Assembly: GCA_036745245.1 (NCBI GenBank)
Contig: DAIOGN010000068.1
Coordinates: forward strand, 1 to 17,872
Length of the DNA: 17,872 nucleotides
From: DAIOGN01 sp036745245
GTDB lineage: Bacteria > Zixibacteria > MSB-5A5 > JAUVRN01
Direction: 5' to 3'
The notes beneath the pieces are model-generated. The model saw nothing but the letters and a program-made list of their open reading frames with translations. It did not search any database and had not been told where the DNA came from. The first letter of the stretch is position 1. Each line of letters starts with the position of its first letter. A program made the translations under genes and the position numbers. Below are positions 7,460-14,349 of this stretch, in pieces.

Positions 7460-8714
7460 GCTTCACCTGCTTGCGCACGTCTACGATTTCGCCGGCCAGA
7501 GCGCCCGCGGCGCAGGTGGCAGGGCTCGCCAGGTAGATGTTGGCCTTGGGGTTCCCCATCCGCCCCTTGAAATTGCGATTGAGCGTGGAGAGGCAGTTCT
7601 CGTCGTCGGCGAGGATGCCGGTCTGCACGCCGGGGCAGGCACCGCACCCGGGGGAGTTCACCAGCCCGCCCGCTTCGAGAATGATGTCCCAGATGCCCTC
7701 ACGCGCAGCCTTCATATATACATCGCGCGAAGCCGGCGTGGCCACCAGGCGCACGCCGCGCGCCACCTTGTGCCCCTTGAGCACGGCCGCGGCCTCGCGG
7801 AAGTCTTCGAGACGTCCGTTGGTGCAGGTCCCGAGATACACCTGGTGCACCTGCACGTATCCCACTTCGCTGACCGGCTTCACATTGTCGACGTTGTGCG
7901 GGCAGGCGATCTGCGGCTCGAGACGTGACACGTCGATGTCGTACTCTTCCTGATACTGTGCCCCCGGATCGGCCGCCCAGGGCGTGTAGTCGCCGGCGCG
8001 TCCGTGCTCGGCCAGGTACAACTTCGTCTGTTCATCGGAGGGCACCAGGCCCACCTTGGCGCCCGCCTCCACCGCCATGTTCGGAAACACCATGCGGTGG
8101 TACATGGGCATCTGGTCGATCACCGGACCCACGAACTCCATGGCCTTGTACGTGGCCCCGGACACGCTGATCTTCCCGATAATGTGCAGCATCATGTCCT
8201 TCGGGTAGACGCCGGCCGGTGTGGTGCCGTGCAGGAAGAACCGCTGCGACGGCGGGACACGCAGCCAGGTGCGGCCGAGGTACATGGTCATGGCCACGTC
8301 GGTGGAGCCCATGCCGGTGGCGAAGGCGGCCAGCGCCCCACCATGGCACGTGTGGCTGTCGCCGCCCACCACGATCTGCCCGGGCTTGACCAGCTCCTCC
8401 ACGGCCACTTGATGGGAGACCCCGTTGCCCACGTCGTAGAAGCGCACCTCGTGTTCGCCCGCGAACTCGCGGATCCGCTTGTGATCGTTGGCGGCCTGAC
8501 GCGTGGAGACCGGCGAGGCATGATCCAGGAAGAACACGATGCGCTCGGGGCGCTTGAAGCCCTTGAAGCCGATGGCCTCGAGCTGCGAAATCGCGAGGGG
8601 TCCGGAGAGGTCGTGAGCGTAGATGAGGTCGACCTCGGTGAGCACGAGCTCACCCGGGCGCACCTCTTTCCCCACGTGTGAAGCGATGATCTTTTCTGCT
8701 AGAGTTTGTGCCAC
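7449..8714 (-). CDS. leuC: Aconitase-family dehydratase large subunit (LeuC/HacA-type)
   Basis: This is the catalytic, iron-sulfur subunit partnering the leuD product; it isomerises a hydroxy-acid by dehydration and rehydration. From the GTG at 8714 the protein has 421 aa, the usual length of the short prokaryotic HacA/LeuC2 class (the E. coli LeuC type is about 466). The three 4Fe-4S cysteines are present in YLGTCTNGR (Cys297) and NSPGCGACPG (Cys357, Cys360). GGDSHTCHGGALAAFATGMGSTD is the conserved substrate-binding region. GGAG lies eight bases before the GTG, and the reading from there (MAQTLAEKII) begins like its relatives; an in-frame ATG at 8741 has no such support. It follows the 4-TM gene by 57 bp. 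The short class includes isopropylmalate, homoaconitate and methylmalate-type dehydratases, so the substrate is open. Confidence 0.9.
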   Translation of the reverse strand: MAQTLAEKIIASHVGKEVRPGELVLTEVDLIYAHDLSGPLAISQLEAIGFKGFKRPERIVFFLDHASPVSTRQAANDHKRIREFAGEHEVRFYDVGNGVSHQVAVEELVKPGQIVVGGDSHTCHGGALAAFATGMGSTDVAMTMYLGRTWLRVPPSQRFFLHGTTPAGVYPKDMMLHIIGKISVSGATYKAMEFVGPVIDQMPMYHRMVFPNMAVEAGAKVGLVPSDEQTKLYLAEHGRAGDYTPWAADPGAQYQEEYDIDVSRLEPQIACPHNVDNVKPVSEVGYVQVHQVYLGTCTNGRLEDFREAAAVLKGHKVARGVRLVATPASRDVYMKAAREGIWDIILEAGGLVNSPGCGACPGVQTGILADDENCLSTLNRNFKGRMGNPKANIYLASPATCAAGALAGEIVDVRKQVKHGR

Positions 8715-8722
8715 GCTATTGA

Positions 8723-8726
8723 CTCC
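8723..8726 (-). promoter_or_regulatory. Ribosome binding site supporting the GTG start of leuC
   Basis: The minus strand reads CCGGAG, with GGAG eight bases before the GTG at 8714. It decides between this start and the ATG 27 bases upstream. Confidence 0.55.
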
Positions 8727-8771
8727 GGTTGTTGCACGCATGATAGGCACGCGCGCGGCCGCATGCAAGCC

Positions 8772-9290
8772 TCACGGCCGCCCTTGACCGGGCGGTGCCG
8801 ACTCTGCCGACTGAAGTCCTTCTCCCGCCTTCCATTCGGCCACCCGGTTCAATAGTACATTGTTCCGGCCCAGGAGTTCGAGCTCGGTGTAGGCCACCCA
8901 CACCTGCACCACCAGGCAGAGCCAGAATCCCGCATGGTGCCACAGCCAGGACAGGGAGGACGAGTACACCGCGGCCCCCACCACCGGTTCGATGATGAAC
9001 ACCAGGCACGCCAGCTGGGTGCGTCCCGCCAGGACCTTCTTGAAGCGATTCGACTCGGCCACGAAGTGCTGCGCCTCGGGCCGGCCCTGGCACTCGAGGC
9101 GGATGGCCTTGGACGTGCCGATGAAGAAGAACAACGTGAACGTGTGTGCCAGAAGTGCCCACAGCGACGTGGCCATGCCGAGGTACATGTGGAGGGCCAG
9201 GCTCCCCTCGCGCGTCCAGCCCACCACGGCCGTCGACAGAAGCAGCCCCACCACGAGAAGCTGCGACACGGCGAGAACCACGGGCATCAT
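8772..9290 (-). CDS. Four-helix integral membrane protein of unknown function
   Basis: I do not recognise the family. The 172-aa protein has four hydrophobic segments: about residues 3-23, 33-58, 90-110 and 117-135, with a polar C-terminal tail. Histidines lie inside or at the edges of the helices (His34 and His48 in helix 2, a His-His pair at the start of helix 4), which would suit heme or metal binding, but no known motif is matched. The loop between helices 2 and 3 is charged (about residues 61-88). Two ATGs in a row start it (9290 and 9287) and no clear ribosome binding site is seen. It sits between the acyl-CoA dehydrogenase (45 bp) and leuC (57 bp) on the same strand, so it is probably in the operon. 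Transport of the pathway substrate or a redox role are both guesses. Confidence 0.7.
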   Translation of the reverse strand: MMPVVLAVSQLLVVGLLLSTAVVGWTREGSLALHMYLGMATSLWALLAHTFTLFFFIGTSKAIRLECQGRPEAQHFVAESNRFKKVLAGRTQLACLVFIIEPVVGAAVYSSSLSWLWHHAGFWLCLVVQVWVAYTELELLGRNNVLLNRVAEWKAGEGLQSAESAPPGQGRP

Positions 9291-9335
9291 GGATGGGGTC
9301 CGGGATCTACGACGCTCGGGTGCAGGGGGCGCGTC

Positions 9336-10234
9336 TCAGGTATACTCATACACGCCGCGGCCGCTCTTGCGTCCCAGGCGCCCGGATTTCACATACTTTT
9401 CGAGCAGCGGACAGGGCCTGTACTTGTCGCCCAGCGTGCGGTGCAGGTGCTGCAGGATGAACAATCGCGTGTCCAGACCCACGAGATCCACCAGCTCGAA
9501 CGGCCCCATGGGGTGATTGAGCCCCAGCTTCAGGGCGCGGTCAATCTCCGGAGCCGTGGCCACTCCCTCCTGCAGCATGTAGAACGCTTCGTTGCCGATG
9601 AGCGCGTTCATGCGCGTGGTGATGAATCCCGGGGATTCATGGATCACCACCGCCTCCTTCCCCAGCGTCTGCACTACGCCCTGAGCCCGCGTGACGGCGT
9701 CATCGGACGTCTCCAGGCCGCGGACGATCTCTACCAGCTTCATCTTGTGCACCGGGTTGAAGAAGTGCATGCCGAGCACGCGCTCGGGGTGCGCCACCGC
9801 CGAGGCCATTTCGGTGATCGACAAGGCCGACGTGTTGCTGGCCAGGAGTGTAGTGGGAGAACACACTTCGCTCAACATGGCGAAGATCTGCAGCTTCAGC
9901 TCGATCGATTCGGGCACGGCTTCCACCACGCCCACGGCGTTCGCCACGGCGCCTTCCACACGCGTGTCGGGCTCGATGCGGGAGAGTGCTTTGCGCGCCG
10001 TCTCGTCGTCGTACAGACCGCGCGCGCGCGCCAGATCCACGGTGCGCTCGATCTCACCGCGAGCCCCTTCCAGCTGCGTCTCCGACACGTCCATGAGCTT
10101 CACGCGGTAGCCGCCGAGAGCCGCCGCCAGGGCGNNNNNNNNNNGGCGACGTGATGTCCCGAGAGCGCGGCGACGTGGGCGATGCCCCGTCCCATCGTAC
10201 CCGAGCCCAGAACGCCGAATACTTCGTCACTCAT
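9336..10234 (-). CDS. 3-hydroxyacyl-CoA dehydrogenase, interrupted by scaffold gap
   Basis: It oxidises 3-hydroxyacyl-CoA to 3-ketoacyl-CoA with NAD+ (the reverse makes 3-hydroxybutyryl-CoA). The N-terminal part (ATG 10234) reads FGVLGSGTMGRGIAH, the Rossmann NAD-binding loop. After the gap come LASNTSALSITEMA, GMHFFNPVHKMKLVEIV (the catalytic His is in HFFNP) and LGLNHPMGPFELVDLVGLD, all standard for the family. It ends in KSGRGVYEYT. The expected length of about 285-300 aa fits. The gene starts four bases after the preceding oxidoreductase stop, and its GGAG ribosome site lies inside that gene's end, so the two are translationally coupled. The 10 Ns break the frame if taken literally. The sequences on the two sides appear to encode the same helix twice. 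Confidence 0.88.
10135..10144. other. Assembly gap 2 (10 Ns) inside the 3-hydroxyacyl-CoA dehydrogenase gene
   Basis: There is a run of 10 Ns. The right flank encodes IAHVAALSGHHVA and the left flank resumes with ALAAALGGYRVKLMD. These look like two versions of the same Rossmann helix and strand, so the contigs probably overlap in content. Confidence 0.97.
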
Positions 10235-10238
10235 CACG

Positions 10239-11270
10239 TCACTCCGGAATCAAGACCAGTTTGCCGAACGATTCGCGGCTCTGCATGCGCTCGAAGGCTG
10301 CGCGGCCGCCCGACAGAGGGTAGACCGAGTCCACCACGGGAGACAGCCGGCCGGCCTCCAGCATGTCCCACACCTTGTGAAACTCGGCGCGGCTGCTCAT
10401 GTAGGACCCGAGCAGATTGAGATGGCGCGCGAACAGGAGTCGCAGGTCGAACTGTGCACGAGGTCCTGAGGTGGCGCCGCAGGTGACCAGCCGGCCGTTC
10501 TTCGCCAGACAGGAAACGCACGACTCGAAGTAGTCCTCGCCCGTGTGTTCGATCACCACGTCCACTCCGCGTCCCAGGGTGAGGTCGCGCACGCGTTTGG
10601 GCCACTCCGCTTCCCGGTAGTTGATGGTTTCGTGCGCGCCCAGCTCCCGGGCCCTCGCGAGCTTGGCATCCGACCCCGCCGTGGCGATCACCCGCGCGCC
10701 GAAGAGCCGCGCGATCTGAAGGGCCGCGATCCCCACGCCCGACCCGGCGGCCATGACCAGGCAGGTTTCGCCGGGCACCAATCGCGCGCGGGAAGAAATC
10801 ATGTGCCATGCCGTGAGGAACACGAGGGACGCCGAGGCCGCCTCGGGCCAGCCCATGGCCTCTGGCTTTTTTCGCAGCTGGTTGCCCCGCACCACGGCGT
10901 ACTGCGCCAGCCCACCGTTGCGCTGATACCCATACACGAAGTAGTATCTGCAGAGCTGATCGTTGCCCGAGGCGCAGTCCACGCACAGTCCGCACCCCAC
11001 GCCGGGAGCGACCACCACTTCATCTCCTGGTTTGATGTGTGTGACCAGGGACCCTGTCTTCTCCACCACTCCCGCCATGTCGTTGCCGGGAATGTGGGGA
11101 AAACGGAGCGTGAGGCCCGGCACCTTGCGTACGGTCCACAGGTCGAGATAGTTGAGGGCAGCGGCCTTCACGCGCAGGAGCACTTCGTCGGCCGCGGGTT
11201 CCGGCGTGGGCAATTCGCCGTACTCCAGTTGATCCAGGCCGCCGTGACCTTTGAGGTAGAGTGCTTTCAT
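10239..11270 (-). CDS. Zinc-type medium-chain alcohol dehydrogenase/quinone oxidoreductase
   Basis: This is an NAD(P)H-dependent MDR-family oxidoreductase of 343 aa. A GroES-like N-terminal half is followed by a Rossmann domain with AAGSGVGIAALQIARLFG (GxGxxG near 176-181). The structural-zinc loop is complete: Cys93, Cys96, Cys99 and Cys107 (GCGLCVDC...C). The usual catalytic-zinc ligands are not: NYLDLW has Asn40 where zinc enzymes have Cys, and PGNDMAG replaces GHE. It is therefore probably a reductase of the structural-zinc-only class, acting on a quinone, enone or enoyl thioester. It starts at ATG 11270, four bases after the amidohydrolase stop, and ends four bases before the acyl-CoA dehydrogenase. 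Tight packing puts it in one pathway with both. Substrate unknown. Confidence 0.88.
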   Translation of the reverse strand: MKALYLKGHGGLDQLEYGELPTPEPAADEVLLRVKAAALNYLDLWTVRKVPGLTLRFPHIPGNDMAGVVEKTGSLVTHIKPGDEVVVAPGVGCGLCVDCASGNDQLCRYYFVYGYQRNGGLAQYAVVRGNQLRKKPEAMGWPEAASASLVFLTAWHMISSRARLVPGETCLVMAAGSGVGIAALQIARLFGARVIATAGSDAKLARARELGAHETINYREAEWPKRVRDLTLGRGVDVVIEHTGEDYFESCVSCLAKNGRLVTCGATSGPRAQFDLRLLFARHLNLLGSYMSSRAEFHKVWDMLEAGRLSPVVDSVYPLSGGRAAFERMQSRESFGKLVLIPE

Positions 11271-11274
11271 GGGG

Positions 11275-12141
11275 TCACCGTTTCAGAGCGAGCATGCGGT
11301 GGGCATTGTCGTAGACGATCTTGCGCCGGCTTTCCTCGGACAACGGCAGGGCCAGAAAGGCGCGCAGATTGCCGGCCAGATCGGGCACGCCGGGCCCGGG
11401 CCAGTCGGTTCCCCACAACACCTTGTCGGCGATCTCTTCGATCCGTGGAAAGTAGTCGAGGAGCCGCGCGGGCGGTATGCCTGAGATGTCCATGTGCACG
11501 CGGCGGTGCCGGCGCACCAGAAAGAAAGCCTCCTGCATGTACAAGGGCCTCCCGCCGTGCGCCATGATGATGTTGAGATCCGGGAAATCCAGCGCCAGGT
11601 CATCCACCGGCATGCACGACGCGAAGCGGTTGCGCGCGCCGGGGAAAATGGACGTGCCTGTGTGAATCATGACGGGGAGGCCGGACTTCTGGCACTCGTC
11701 GTAGATCTCGGCCTGGTGCGGCAGACGGTCCTGATAGTCGTTCACCGCCACCAGCTGGTGGGGCGGGTGCACCTTCACGCCGCGCAGGCCCAGGTCGATC
11801 AACTGGCGCATGCGCGCGCCGCAGTCGGTGCGCAATCGGGGGTTCACCGATCCGAACGGGATGAGGCGGTCGGGGGCAGCTTTGGCATACTCGATGACAA
11901 ACTCGCAGCAGCTGTCGTCGAATCCCATGAGATCCGGCGCCACATAGTTGATGAGGCCGGCCTGTTCGATGCCGGCGTCGTCCATGAGCTTCAGGAAGCG
12001 CGCGGGCTCCTTCATCATGAGCAGAAGTTCGTCGTAGTGCGCCCGACCCTTCGCCATCGTGGCGGCCACGTCGGGTCGCATCTGCCACCAGGGCTGGATG
12101 TGCACGTGGATGTCGATCACCGACAGCGCGGGCCGGGTCAC
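11275..12141 (-). CDS. Amidohydrolase family 2 (ACMSD-like) metal-dependent hydrolase/decarboxylase
   Basis: This is a TIM-barrel metalloenzyme. The 288-aa protein has the metal-ligand set of the family: DIHVHI (His12, His14), VMIHTG (His160), MAHGG (His195) and GTDWPGPG (Asp246). Members hydrolyse or decarboxylate aromatic acids and lactones (aminocarboxymuconate-semialdehyde decarboxylase, resorcylate decarboxylase and others). I chose the GTG at 12141. It overlaps the ATP-grasp stop as GTGA, and the family motif DIHVHI follows at residue 10. The open frame runs on to 12546 but those residues are the shadow of the ATP-grasp gene. It is linked to the oxidoreductase downstream by only four bases. 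The reaction is likely to act on the product or substrate of the ATP-grasp ligase; that is inference. Confidence 0.88.
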   Translation of the reverse strand: MTRPALSVIDIHVHIQPWWQMRPDVAATMAKGRAHYDELLLMMKEPARFLKLMDDAGIEQAGLINYVAPDLMGFDDSCCEFVIEYAKAAPDRLIPFGSVNPRLRTDCGARMRQLIDLGLRGVKVHPPHQLVAVNDYQDRLPHQAEIYDECQKSGLPVMIHTGTSIFPGARNRFASCMPVDDLALDFPDLNIIMAHGGRPLYMQEAFFLVRRHRRVHMDISGIPPARLLDYFPRIEEIADKVLWGTDWPGPGVPDLAGNLRAFLALPLSEESRRKIVYDNAHRMLALKR

Positions 12142-13004
12142 GACAGACCCCACACGGCCGCAAGCACTCGCGTCTGCGCCGCCAGGGCGGCCGGGCGGTG
12201 CCCCTGGAGCGCCATCTGCACAAAGAGCGGCGACGAATTCACTTCGATCACGGTAGCATCCGCCGGATCCGCATCCACCGATGGCGCCTTGAAGTCGATG
12301 CCGAAGTAGCGCAACCCAAGGGCGCGTCCTACCGCCAGCCCGTGTGCGTGCCAGTCGCCGGATATTGAAGGCAGCGGCTCTGCACGCGCCCCCAGCGTGA
12401 GGTTGAGAATCAACGATTCGCGATCGGACGCACCGGCTGCGGGTGTGCGCGTGTATCCCACGAGGTAGTCGGCGTCGAGAAAATCGAGTCGTAGATCCAC
12501 TCCGGCGTGGGGCGTCTGCACCAGGGCGATCGAGTCGAATTCCCACACGCGCCGGACCGCCTCCACCAGCTCCTGTTCGTCGTACACCAGCTGCACGTGT
12601 CGCCCATGCGAGAGACGATTCGGCTTCACCACGAAGGGGAAATCGTTTCGACGCGTCCAGTCCTGCGCGGGTGCAAGCCCCACCAGCCCCGCGTACTCGG
12701 CACCGAACGCTCCCGGCTTGAGACAGCGAACCGACTGGGGCACGCGAAATCCCGCACGGCGCAGAAGCAATTCCGTGTAATACTTGTCGTCGGCGATGCG
12801 CGATGAGACGGCGTCATTGAGCGGCGAACGCCCGCCCAGAAAGGTGCGGGTGATGCGCCCGTCGGACAGTTCGAACAGGTGCCCGCCCTCGGGATCGAGC
12901 AGGCGAAACGACAGTCCCAGAACGACTGCGGCCTCTTCCATGAGCCGGACGGCCTCCGGCAGAACGTGCGGCACGCTGTGCATACGTGAACTCTGAACCG
13001 GCAT
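12138..13004 (-). CDS. ATP-grasp ligase of unknown substrate
   Basis: ATP-grasp enzymes join a carboxylate to an amine or thiol through an acyl-phosphate. The 288 aa contain SSRIADDKYYTELLLRRAGFRVP (residues 67-89, as in glutathione and cyanophycin synthetases), FPFVVKPNRLSHGRHV (123-137; Lys127 and the glycine loop cover ATP) and RYFGIDFKAP (232-241). VIEVNSSP (252-259) supplies the magnesium ligands Glu254 and Asn256. No N-terminal peptide-binding domain of a known ligase is evident, so the substrate is open. It starts at ATG 13004 with no clear ribosome site (an ATG at residue 8 is possible). Its stop overlaps the amidohydrolase start by GTGA, a sign of coupled translation. It lies 107 bp downstream of the selenoprotein gene. 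Confidence 0.85.
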   Translation of the reverse strand: MPVQSSRMHSVPHVLPEAVRLMEEAAVVLGLSFRLLDPEGGHLFELSDGRITRTFLGGRSPLNDAVSSRIADDKYYTELLLRRAGFRVPQSVRCLKPGAFGAEYAGLVGLAPAQDWTRRNDFPFVVKPNRLSHGRHVQLVYDEQELVEAVRRVWEFDSIALVQTPHAGVDLRLDFLDADYLVGYTRTPAAGASDRESLILNLTLGARAEPLPSISGDWHAHGLAVGRALGLRYFGIDFKAPSVDADPADATVIEVNSSPLFVQMALQGHRPAALAAQTRVLAAVWGLS

Positions 13005-13080
13005 GGACAGGGATGGTACAGCCGCTCCCAGCGCAGGGCCAAGGCGAATCTGCCCGCCGCGTGACTGCAGCCGGTGTGTG

Positions 13081-13103
13081 GGGCGAGTCGAAGCGTCTCG
13101 CCC
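13081..13103. terminator. Hairpin just after the selenoprotein gene
   Basis: GGGCGAG (13081-13087) and CTCGCCC (13097-13103) form a perfect 7-bp stem with a 9-base loop, 8 bases past the selenoprotein stop. No T-run follows on the minus strand. It may be a partial terminator or an mRNA-stabilising hairpin ahead of the ATP-grasp gene. Confidence 0.35.
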
Positions 13104-13111
13104 GGTTCAAA

Positions 13112-13330
13112 CTACGTTCCGAGTTGTGTGAGGATCTCGTCGTGCGCCGGGAACCGGCCCGTCTGCTTCTTGGAATAGATCAGGCGGCCGTTCACTTCCA
13201 CGTCGAACACACCGCCCTGTCCCTTCCTCAATTCAGGCATGACGCCCACGGTTTCTTGAATGCGTGCCGCCAAACTGGTGGCCTGGGGCAGATAGTTTCA
13301 GGGAACGCAGTACGTGATGGCAATTTTCAT
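13112..13330 (-). CDS. SelW-like (Rdx family) selenoprotein with in-frame TGA as Sec
   Basis: This is a thioredoxin-fold redox protein of the SelT/SelW/SelH (Rdx) family. From ATG 13330 the reading is MKIAITYCVP, then TGA at 13298-13300, then NYLPQATSLAARIQ, and further on GQGGVFDVEVNGRL, IYSKKQTGRFP and LTQLGT, with TAG at 13112-13114. Reading TGA as selenocysteine gives 72 aa with the redox motif Cys8-Val-Pro-Sec11. The motif position, the downstream G.F.V.VNG.LIYSKK..GRFP signature and the total length all match the family. The start has GGAGG six bases upstream. A SECIS-like hairpin follows the TGA. A TGA-terminated 10-residue peptide would make no sense, and the frame has no other stop. 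SelA, SelB, SelC and SelD must be encoded elsewhere. A sequencing error or a pseudogene with Cys changed to stop is the alternative. Confidence 0.88.
13265..13290 (-). promoter_or_regulatory. Putative bacterial SECIS element of the SelW-like gene
   Basis: The hairpin starts 7 nt after the UGA: stem UGCC/GGCA (13287-13290 with 13265-13268), a 4-nt bulge CCAG on the 5' side, stem GCCA/UGGC and the apical loop CCAGUU. The loop begins 19 nt after the UGA and contains GU, as in the E. coli fdhF element. Its place inside the coding region, next to the UGA, is the bacterial arrangement. It was folded by eye only. Confidence 0.6.
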
Positions 13331-13336
13331 GGTTCG

Positions 13337-13341
13337 CCTCC
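13337..13341 (-). promoter_or_regulatory. Ribosome binding site of the SelW-like selenoprotein
   Basis: The minus strand reads GGTGGAGG, with GGAGG six bases before the ATG at 13330. It shows that translation is meant to start here, only ten codons before the in-frame TGA. Confidence 0.7.
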
Positions 13342-13405
13342 ACCCGCAGAATAAGAACTGCCGGCGGCCGCGTCAAATGTCGGCACAAGCCGCACGAGGG
13401 GCCGA

Positions 13406-14257
13406 TCAGCGCAACTCGGGGTACTCGAGCCGCAGTGGTTGTTTCAGTCGTTCCTCGAGGGGACGCAATTCGGACCGGTCGTCGGGGATGCCTTTCACGA
13501 GCAGCCCCGACGGAAACGTGGTGCTGACGAGATTCGTGGCGAACGGTCCCCTGGCGGCGCGCGAGTACGTGACCAGGGATCCATCCGGCGCCACAATTGA
13601 GCGCGACCATTGGGCGCGTCCGGACCCCACCAGCTTGAAGGCTACGCCCAGGGCTCCCTCCAGGGGGCGTCCCCGCAACCCGGAGATGCAATCGTTGAGC
13701 ACAATGTCGCCGTAGTCCACGAGCCAGTAACTGATGCAGTGCTCGTTGGTCACCTCCATGTCGGGCGAAGCCGCGGTGTCCACGAACGTATACTCCGTGG
13801 CCACTCCTTCACCCTCGGGCCACCCGGAAGTCACGTGGACGATGAGCAGAGGCGTCGGACCCTCCTCCACCTTCACGCCCGCAGGCGACCTCTGAACATA
13901 CCGATCCTGGTGATGCACGCGCTGGAGATCCACGTAGGCAGGCACCGCCGCCGAATCCAGCCCGAGGCATACGCGAAACGCTTCGTACCAGTCGTCGTGG
14001 TGAAGCAGAAACCCCTGGGGGGTGGAATCGAGACTCTCTCCGCGAGCCAGCTCGAGCAACACCGCCGAGTTGAAACGCCCGGCGTTGGTGGAGACGAGAA
14101 GATTGTACCCCTTGGACACTTCGACCTGCATCGCCGCCTGGATCTCTTCACGCGTCAGGCGGTCTGCCTTTGCCGGGACCTCATGCGTGCAATCGGACGC
14201 CCGGGCCACGGCGGCCCACCCCAGCCACACCACCACCAGTCTGCCAAACAGGTTCAA
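13406..14257 (-). CDS. Secreted protein of unknown function
   Basis: I do not recognise the family. The 283-aa protein starts with a signal peptide: NLFGRLVVVWLGWAAVARA, with a likely cleavage after ARA before SDC. There are no later membrane segments, so it should be periplasmic or exported. The mature part is mixed polar sequence with scattered acidic stretches and four or five cysteines (the first right after the signal peptide). I see no known catalytic motif. The start is a TTG at 14257, nine bases after GAGGAG, and it puts the signal peptide at the very N-terminus. It lies 75 bp upstream of the selenoprotein gene on the same strand, so co-transcription is possible. The histone gene and two hairpins precede it. 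Confidence 0.75.
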   Translation of the reverse strand: MNLFGRLVVVWLGWAAVARASDCTHEVPAKADRLTREEIQAAMQVEVSKGYNLLVSTNAGRFNSAVLLELARGESLDSTPQGFLLHHDDWYEAFRVCLGLDSAAVPAYVDLQRVHHQDRYVQRSPAGVKVEEGPTPLLIVHVTSGWPEGEGVATEYTFVDTAASPDMEVTNEHCISYWLVDYGDIVLNDCISGLRGRPLEGALGVAFKLVGSGRAQWSRSIVAPDGSLVTYSRAARGPFATNLVSTTFPSGLLVKGIPDDRSELRPLEERLKQPLRLEYPELR

Positions 14258-14266
14258 TCCGGTGAA

Positions 14267-14272
14267 CTCCTC
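14267..14272 (-). promoter_or_regulatory. Ribosome binding site for the TTG start of the secreted protein
   Basis: The minus strand reads GAGGAG nine bases before the TTG at 14257. No in-frame ATG is available at the start of the signal peptide. Confidence 0.5.
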
Positions 14273-14288
14273 GGGTCCCCTGCCGTGA

Positions 14289-14309
14289 GGCGGCCAGAAA
14301 AAGGCCGCC
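14289..14309. other. Perfect 7-bp hairpin with T-rich loop
   Basis: GGCGGCC (14289-14295) and GGCCGCC (14303-14309) pair exactly around a 7-base loop (A-rich on plus, TTTTTCT on minus). It lies between the histone gene and the secreted-protein gene. The T-run is in the loop, not after the stem, so it is not a classical terminator. Confidence 0.6.
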
Positions 14310-14349
14310 CCGGACCCGCGGGACGGCCATGCTCGCCTGATTCCTACAA

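Noticed and set aside
8934..10154. 406-residue plus-strand open frame
   Set aside because: It runs opposite the dehydrogenase and 4-TM genes, is His/Arg/Gln-rich and crosses the gap. It is a shadow.
12142..12546. N-terminal extension of the amidohydrolase to 423 aa
   Set aside because: The extra residues are Arg/Gly-rich and lie antiframe within the ATP-grasp gene. The GTGA overlap at 12138-12141 gives a normal start.
13298..13300. TGA as the true stop of a 10-codon peptide or as a pseudogene mark
   Set aside because: The frame after the TGA keeps the full family signature and length, and the TGA is exactly at the Sec/Cys position with a hairpin behind it. Decay would not keep the rest intact.
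14289..14309. Intrinsic terminator
   Set aside because: The T-run is inside the loop and the bases after the stem are not T-rich, so it does not meet the usual rule.
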